Shown: piece after piece, positions 13,508-15,805 of the stretch
How the letters are laid out: each line of letters begins with the position of its first letter
How positions within the stretch are numbered: position 1 is the first letter of the stretch
From: an uncultured Collinsella sp.
GTDB lineage: Bacteria; Actinomycetota; Coriobacteriia; Coriobacteriales; Coriobacteriaceae
Reading direction: 5' to 3'
DNA length: 15,805 nt
Assembly: GCA_947003675.1 (NCBI GenBank)
Contig: CAMQPJ010000010.1
Coordinates: 1 to 15,805, forward strand
Translations under genes and position numbers: made by a program
Notes under the pieces: generated by a model
Told to the model about the DNA's origin: nothing
Seen by the model: the letters and a program-made list of their open reading frames with translations, nothing else
The model's database searches: none

Positions 13508-15631
13508 CTAGCAACCGGTACTATCTCCCTTTAGCAAAGGGTCTATCGTCGCATCGAACAGCTCCGGGTAGCGATCCTTGAGCCAACTGTCTGCGTCCTC
13601 GAATCCGCGTGCCTTTTTCTCCGCCAGCGCCTGTAGCTCGCATGCGCTGGCCATCGCGGCGAGTGAGTCAACCGCCAGGTCGCCTTTGACATATGCCCTG
13701 ACGCCGTAAAGGATTCGCTCCTCCGACTTGAGCGGCTTGCGGTAATAGTCGATGTCCAAAAGAAAGTCCTCAGGCTCCCCAATGTAGAAGGGGAAATGCA
13801 AGGCGGATGAGACTTGGCAGCCGTACGCGTACATGTCGCTGGTGTCGCCGTCATATCGGTGCCAGCGCAATAGCTTGTCGGCCTTTTGAACGAGGCGCTC
13901 TTTGTAGACGGAGGAGGCCAGCTCTTTGTCGACTCGTTCGGATCCCCAAGTTTGCAGGTCAAACAGCACCATCGGCTCGTCGGGGCGTTGGAGGTTGCAG
14001 ACGATGTCTCCGGCATGGAAGGGCGTTGGGATATCAAACCACATGTCCTCGAAATCGCTGGCGGTGCCCGCCTCGTCCCACTCGCTTTTGTTGCGGTAAT
14101 CGCAAGACATTACTTCGCCGTTCGCATTGAGTAAGACCATGTCGTCGGCATAGTGGTCTTCGTCCGGGTCGATGGGACGACGAGTGATCCTGATGGCTTT
14201 GGGATCGTCACCGTCGAGCTCTTTCCAGATTGCATCGAAGCACTTTTGATAACTGCTGTACGGGCCGTAAAGACAGCCGCCCTGCCCGCGCCGGTCCCAT
14301 GAGTAGTCCTCTAAGAAATACAGACTCTTGCCGTCCGTCCTTATAAAGTGTGCGAGTTTTCGTTGCTCCTGCCTGATGACATTGTGCAGAAAGGCATGGA
14401 AGTCCGGGATGTTGACCGTGTCGTTTCTGCGGCTCATGGTGCAATTGGGCATATTATCGATGATCTTTTGCCATCCTTCGAGCTTTTGCTGCAGCGTCGC
14501 TTTATGTGAGCAATTGACGATGAAAGCCGCTACGGGCGTGGTGAGCTCGTAGTCGATTCGTTGAAGATGCTCCTTAATGCTGCGCGAGTCCAAAAACTCA
14601 AAGATGCCCGGACGAATATCCAGCTCGCTTTGGCTGGTAGGCTTGCGATACGGCTGTAGGCAATCGTGTCCGACCGAGCCTTCGGACCACTGCTTGCCGT
14701 AGTCAGGGTTGTCGTGCAGCTTCTGCGAAAGCTCGAGCATAAAAGCGCAGTCGTCCGGCAGGTCGCCGGTGTAGCGCTCGGCGGTGTAGAGGGCAGAGGG
14801 GATGAAGGGGTCCAAGAGGCTGTCGCTATAGGTGCCGGATGAAAGCGAACCCTCCTTAACGCCGTAATCTTTGCTAGGACCTGCGCACCAGATCTGTCCC
14901 CGGAGCGTGTGTTCGTAGTCGTTTTCGAGCACAATGGCAAAGCGAGGCCCATGATCGAAGGGGCGACCGTCGATTTTGAGGATGTCGCCCGGTACCCACG
15001 GCGTATAGATGGGTTCGTTGCTGTCGCAGAACCGTCTGCTATCGTTTCTCCAGGCGCTTTCGACACACGATTTGCGAGTGCGGTGATTGCGCAGATCGCG
15101 GAGGAATATGAGCTCGCCGTCCTTGGTTGCCGCAAACGACAGAGTGGGCTGCGCCGTTTGATGCTCGTGCAGGTCTTCCGAGGTGTAGAGATCGACCTGC
15201 CAGAATGATTCGGACCAGTCGTCTTCGGGATACTCCTCGATGTAGCGCTTCATGAGGTTTTGCGCGGCTTCCCACGATGCGGTGGGGAAGGGGCCATCGA
15301 AGGTGTCGGTCCCGCGTTCCTCCTCGCAGTAGCAAATGGCAGAGAGAAGAAGGATGCCGCGGTCGCGTTCGACGTTGTCGAGCATTTTAAGCGCGCTGTT
15401 GAGCTGGGTGAGATGCGAATCGATATCTTCGGTCAGCTCCGACGAAACCTCCTTGCGAAGTTGCTCGAGCATGGCGCGTTTTTTGTCAAGTGTCTTCAGC
15501 GACCCGGCGATGATCGGCGCTGGCCAGTATAAGTATTTGCGCATGTGGTCTCGCAGCTCTTGGCTTTTGATGCAGCTGAGGACAAGGTCCTTGCCGGTAT
15601 CGCTGATGCTATCGTTTGCCTGGTTGTTCAT
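13508..15631 (-). CDS. Double-unit (N+C) member of the paralogous family, 707 residues
   Basis: The start is ATG 15631 after AAGGAGG; the frame stays open upstream to 15745 but only through the repeat and palindrome. Unit 1 (about 1-330) contains SQELRDHM (23-30), GSLKTLDKKRAMLEQL (43-58), DGPFPTASWEAAQNLMKRY (112-130), TKDGELIFLRD (169-179) and PGDILKIDGRPFDHGPRFAI (214-233). Unit 2 (about 343-692) contains DSRSIKEHLQRIDY (348-361), ATLQQKLEGWQKI (378-390), YGPYSSYQKCFDAIWKEL (455-472), NANGEVMSCD (502-511) and FDIPTPFHAGDIV (532-544). It is closely similar to the 710-residue protein over its whole length, including the leader, so the pair arose by whole-gene duplication. It is soluble and of unknown function. 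Confidence 0.9.
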   Translation of the reverse strand: MNNQANDSISDTGKDLVLSCIKSQELRDHMRKYLYWPAPIIAGSLKTLDKKRAMLEQLRKEVSSELTEDIDSHLTQLNSALKMLDNVERDRGILLLSAICYCEEERGTDTFDGPFPTASWEAAQNLMKRYIEEYPEDDWSESFWQVDLYTSEDLHEHQTAQPTLSFAATKDGELIFLRDLRNHRTRKSCVESAWRNDSRRFCDSNEPIYTPWVPGDILKIDGRPFDHGPRFAIVLENDYEHTLRGQIWCAGPSKDYGVKEGSLSSGTYSDSLLDPFIPSALYTAERYTGDLPDDCAFMLELSQKLHDNPDYGKQWSEGSVGHDCLQPYRKPTSQSELDIRPGIFEFLDSRSIKEHLQRIDYELTTPVAAFIVNCSHKATLQQKLEGWQKIIDNMPNCTMSRRNDTVNIPDFHAFLHNVIRQEQRKLAHFIRTDGKSLYFLEDYSWDRRGQGGCLYGPYSSYQKCFDAIWKELDGDDPKAIRITRRPIDPDEDHYADDMVLLNANGEVMSCDYRNKSEWDEAGTASDFEDMWFDIPTPFHAGDIVCNLQRPDEPMVLFDLQTWGSERVDKELASSVYKERLVQKADKLLRWHRYDGDTSDMYAYGCQVSSALHFPFYIGEPEDFLLDIDYYRKPLKSEERILYGVRAYVKGDLAVDSLAAMASACELQALAEKKARGFEDADSWLKDRYPELFDATIDPLLKGDSTGC

Positions 15632-15685
15632 GTCGGCCTCCTTATCGATCGTTACCGGCATGATGCGACAGATACGGGGGCTGTC

Positions 15686-15703
15686 GGTCCCATTAACGGG
15701 ACC
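15686..15703. promoter_or_regulatory. 18-bp palindrome upstream of the 707-residue gene
   Basis: GGTCCCATTAACGGGACC has two perfectly complementary 6-base arms around ATTAAC. It is 55 bases from the start codon of the minus-strand gene, as is its counterpart before the 710-residue gene. It may be an operator, or an mRNA hairpin if transcription starts further upstream. Confidence 0.55.
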
Positions 15704-15718
15704 AAGTGGCGGCTCGAT

Positions 15719-15745
15719 GTGACAAAGGGACTGCCCTTTCGTCAC
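15719..15745. repeat. Dispersed GTGACAAAGGGAC hairpin, imperfect copy
   Basis: GTGACAAAGGGAC (15719-15731) is followed by TGCCCTTTCGTCAC, an imperfect right arm. It lies upstream of the 707-residue gene rather than at a gene end, 15 bases beyond the palindrome at 15686-15703. It is the third copy in the window. Confidence 0.65.
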
Positions 15746-15760
15746 ATCCCAAATATTGCC

Positions 15761-15794
15761 TTTACGTGTTGATGCACACGGTGTGCAATAATAC
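15761..15794 (+). promoter_or_regulatory. Probable promoter with operator palindrome for a gene beyond the right edge
   Basis: TGCACAC-G-GTGTGCA (15773-15787) is a perfect 15-base palindrome. TTTACG (15761-15766) and TGCAATAAT (15784-15792) could be -35 and -10 elements with 17-base spacing, so the palindrome occupies the spacer and a bound repressor would block the promoter. Self-regulated small operons such as toxin-antitoxin pairs often look like this, but the gene is outside the window. Confidence 0.4.
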
Positions 15795-15805
15795 TCGCAC
15801 TGTGC

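Noticed and set aside
15629..15745. N-terminal extension of the 707-residue protein to 15745
   Set aside because: It would be encoded by the dispersed hairpin and the palindrome; AAGGAGG before ATG 15631 and alignment to the 710-residue paralogue set the start there.
1..15805. CRISPR array, tRNA, rRNA, insertion sequence or prophage
   Set aside because: No regularly spaced repeats, cloverleaf-like segments, transposase or integrase motifs were seen on either strand by eye; a tRNAscan or IS search was not possible here.

Overview
The window looks like chromosomal DNA of a Coriobacteriia-type gut actinobacterium, probably Collinsella or a close relative. This is inferred from moderately high GC, strong AGGAG-type ribosome-binding sites, and recurring hairpins built on GTGACAAAGGGAC, which I associate with such genomes. 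No rRNA, tRNA, transposase, integrase or CRISPR array was seen.

Left edge (1-577): the 3' end of an unidentified gene, then about 430 bases without a long gene. These bases carry what reads as a complete type I toxin-antitoxin-like unit. Its parts are a LexA-type box (192-205), a leader hairpin burying the Shine-Dalgarno and AUG (261-295), a 43-residue hydrophobic peptide with a very basic tail (290-421), a terminator-like hairpin (405-433), and a convergent promoter (490-518) that would make a short antisense RNA ending at the same hairpin. None of this is proven, but the parts are in a coherent order.

Middle left (574-7039): on the minus strand, a WYL-domain regulator followed seven bases later by a 1095-residue UvrD-like helicase with a C-terminal RecB-type nuclease. 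Divergently, on the plus strand, an RtcB-family RNA ligase gene is broken by a one-base frameshift exactly at its guanylylated-histidine motif. Next to it is a degenerate RecA/DnaB-fold protein. The block looks like nucleic-acid repair under a WYL regulator.

Middle (7203-8252): an AT-richer gene for a 329-residue protein that may be an OGG-like helix-hairpin-helix DNA glycosylase relative, ended by a strong hairpin terminator.

Right half (8449-15745): an array of one uncharacterised protein family. Two genes (710 and 707 residues) each contain two related ~350-residue units (N-type plus C-type). Two more genes carry a single unit (357 residues C-type, 344 residues N-type). Three form a tight minus-strand operon. 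The fourth is separated from it by a plus-strand macro-domain gene. The same 18-bp palindrome lies exactly 55 bases upstream of the start codons of both double-unit genes, and a near-copy lies upstream of the WYL regulator, so a shared regulator is plausible. The function of the family is unknown. The window ends in a probable promoter with a perfect operator-like palindrome, reading rightwards.
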